Positions 61,791 to 64,000 of a stretch of 64,000 nucleotides of DNA are shown piece by piece; position 1 is the first letter of the stretch, and each line of letters starts with the position of its first letter. The DNA lies in contig OU612067.1 of NCBI GenBank assembly GCA_914767715.1, forward strand, positions 9,674,001 through 9,738,000, given 5' to 3'. The position numbers and the translations under genes were made by a program. The notes beneath the pieces are model-generated. The model was not told the origin of the DNA and did not search any database. It saw only the letters and a program-made list of their open reading frames with translations. Origin of the DNA: Membranipora membranacea. Its lineage: Eukaryota; Bryozoa; Gymnolaemata; Cheilostomatida; Membraniporidae.

Positions 61791-64000
61791 GCTGCTTCGA
61801 TTGAGATCAGGACCAAAATCTCATAAAAACTGTGATGTTTTGACCTTCCTATTATCTTTTGCCTTTTATAATACACTATTTATTTGGAAGACTTTTATAA
61901 TTTGTTTTCATGACAATAAGCTGTCTTGGAATCTAAGACAAAATTAAGTTTATTTTAGTTATTTTTAATTTTCATTCGTATCAGAAAAGCTCCCAATGAT
62001 GCATTGCCAAAAACGACAATAAAATAAATTAAACTGATGAGGATATATCGGGAATTGGTCAAACAGCTTGGAACCAGTTGAATATATATTTTAGAAATGG
62101 TAAAGTGATTAAGCAGGATTATAGAATAGAACAGAGTAATGATTGTCTCTCTTATGATATATCAGGTTGTGCAGAGAAGGCCTGCACTCATTGATATGAA
62201 TTCATGGATTAGTGGTAAAAAAAGTGCAGTACGGCTTTTTGTGGAGAAATTTCATCATTATATAATTATGTGGTAGTAATTGGATCTAGCTAAAAATCTA
62301 GCAGCGTTAACGCTATGCATTGGCTGATGTCCCAATAACGATCCTCAAAACTCAGGCTAGCTATTTGACAAATGTTTGCAAGGGGTTGGCTGTAGCATTA
62401 CTGAACTTTTGGACCAATTAACGATGAGAAATTGTTTCCAGCAATCATACATAAATTGCCATATGGTCAGATATGTTCCCCTAATCCATGAATATATATC
62501 AGTGCCTGCACTGGTGCGTTGTACTCAAATCACTTTTACCTTCATATGACCTGCATCACACACACACTTGATTGATATGCATAGTTTTTGATTAACAATG
62601 GCTACTTTGATTGAAAAGAAGCTACACATCATCACTCCTCCAAAGATGTTTTACATTTATGGTATGTTTCGGTGTCAATGTGATTCGGAGTGTCCTCACA
62701 AAAATAGAAAATACAACTACATCCTCTTTCTAGGCTGGCAGATGGCACAATCGGTTGGCCTGCTTGCTATTCAGTGCCATGCAACCAAAGTTGTTAACTG
62801 GTTATCTTCATCACATTGTCACAAACAGTTACCAAAGCGACTCAGGAAAACAAATACACAACTATCTGGTCTCAGCTCGCCATGAGTGGGCAATGGGACA
62901 TTTGTAATGGTCTTACTTCCCAAGTGATCTAAATTCAAAATTGGAAGATTTCAATTTACAGCGGTGCTTCACTGCATTGCGGTGTTTCGATGGTGCAAAG
63001 CACCCAAGCGATCCACCTGGGGATCGGGGCGGTGTGAGCCCCCCAACGGGGACCGGAATAAAGCTCCGGCCGCTGATGCTCTCAGAGCGTTTCTAGCCAC
63101 TCGGAAGGGCTAAAAACGCATATTTGATCCCAAATAGTTTCATGTTTGTACTTTGTATTAAAATATCAAACTGAGGTGAAATACACTTTGAACATCAACC
63201 ATCTACACATGGGCCCCTGGGACCTACAAGCCCTTACTTTGCCAATGTCCAGTATCAGCCACCCCATTTGACAATAAAAGTCTGAATTTTAATACAACAA
63301 TAAATTTGTTAACATTATTAAATAGCTCAATTCCATTTAATATTGTGTGCAAAGACCTTACCAGTAAATTGCGATAGGGCTGTTTTCTCTCAAATCCAAT
63401 GGGAAATAGTGAGAATTACAAAAAGTGGGAAGTGGGAAGAAGTGGGTGTGGAAATCTGGAGGATCCCACCTAAATAGGGAGACTTAGCAAGTATGGTAAT
63501 GGTATGGATGGAAGTCTTATAATTATTGAGAATGAACCTGCCAATCCTATGGGGAAGACCAAACTACATAATCAGGAATACATGAATTCGTAATTATGAT
63601 TGAAATACTTTCTCTTTCGCTTTGATGAGTCTATAGAGCATCAATCTTTAACTTACAAATTAGTTATTTTTATATTATTCTATGATCATGGTTCATGTAT
63701 TTTAAAAAAAGACATTGATATGCATTAGTCATTAGTTGAATTAGTTAGATAGTATATGAATTTCTCATAAAATCATGCTAGAAAATTATTCAAAATATAT
63801 TAAAGAAAAGTAAAAAATAATATAATTAATGCTGTGCCTTAGAAATATGTTGAGGTCTAAATTTAAACTAATATTTAGCATGATATGAATATATTTATTG
63901 GCAAAGGCCAAAAAGTTGTTATCAATTGATAATTGTCTATCAACAGACTGGTAAACTTGGTTTTGTGGCGATGTAAGCAGGTGAAGGGCAGCCTCTAATA
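61791..64000. other. right-edge region without a supported gene
   Basis: AT-rich. The frame 62598-62885 is open for 95 codons but lacks any recognised domain. A GC-rich island at about 62990-63120 (GATCCACCTGGGGATCGG, CCGGCCGCTGATGC) stands out from its surroundings and may be a retroposon body. Confidence 0.35.

Noticed and set aside
62598-62885. 95-codon plus-strand frame with several Cys
   Set aside because: No domain, no splice context, no signal peptide; could be chance.
1-64000. CRISPR arrays, operons, ribosome binding sites
   Set aside because: The window is intron-bearing eukaryotic DNA; no regularly spaced direct-repeat array is present.

Overview
The window is nuclear DNA from an intron-rich, AT-rich animal genome. 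Genes are split into many short exons with GT/AG splice sites. They include an axonemal central-pair gene, a spermiogenesis/ciliary gene, a rhodopsin-family GPCR, a membrane-anchored collagen/EGF protein and a CUB/sushi protein. That mix, with small introns and many short palindromic elements, fits an early-branching invertebrate such as a sponge; the exact lineage is an inference.

Layout: 6-4465 (minus) holds most of a DCP1 mRNA-decapping gene whose last exon(s) lie off the left edge. 5767-16038 (minus) is a complete 17-exon CFAP221/PCDP1 gene. It diverges from MEIG1 (17124-17695, plus), and a perfect RFX X-box palindrome with CCAAT boxes lies in the shared upstream region. 19186-22751 (plus) is a three-exon orphan class-A GPCR. 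24273-31757 (minus) is an 11-exon, 470-residue single-pass protein: signal peptide, 50 uninterrupted Gly-X-Y triplets, three EGF domains, a membrane helix and a Ser/Arg-rich tail. For these genes every intron phase was checked and the reading frame stays open.

The right half is repeat-dominated. 35.2-39.7 kb contains a Ulp1-like protease/PHD-finger gene flanked by nearly identical ~333 bp inverted repeats. The right repeat is split by a 649 bp hAT-like insertion whose empty site is preserved in the left repeat. Around it lie a 995 bp terminal-inverted-repeat element with reiterated GGGGCACGTTGAGCCA motifs, several foldback elements, a CAAGGAGTAA hairpin family and two tRNA-derived SINE-like elements. 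46492-48275 (plus) is a TPR-repeat coding region broken by a ~320 bp insertion. 53989-56972 (minus) carries CUB-like and sushi exons of an incompletely resolved secreted or surface protein. From 57 kb to the end I find mainly non-coding repeats and one decayed secreted-protein ORF.

The ciliary pair (CFAP221/MEIG1) is the clearest functional cluster. The best candidate for an undescribed system is the long-inverted-repeat unit around the Ulp1/PHD gene.
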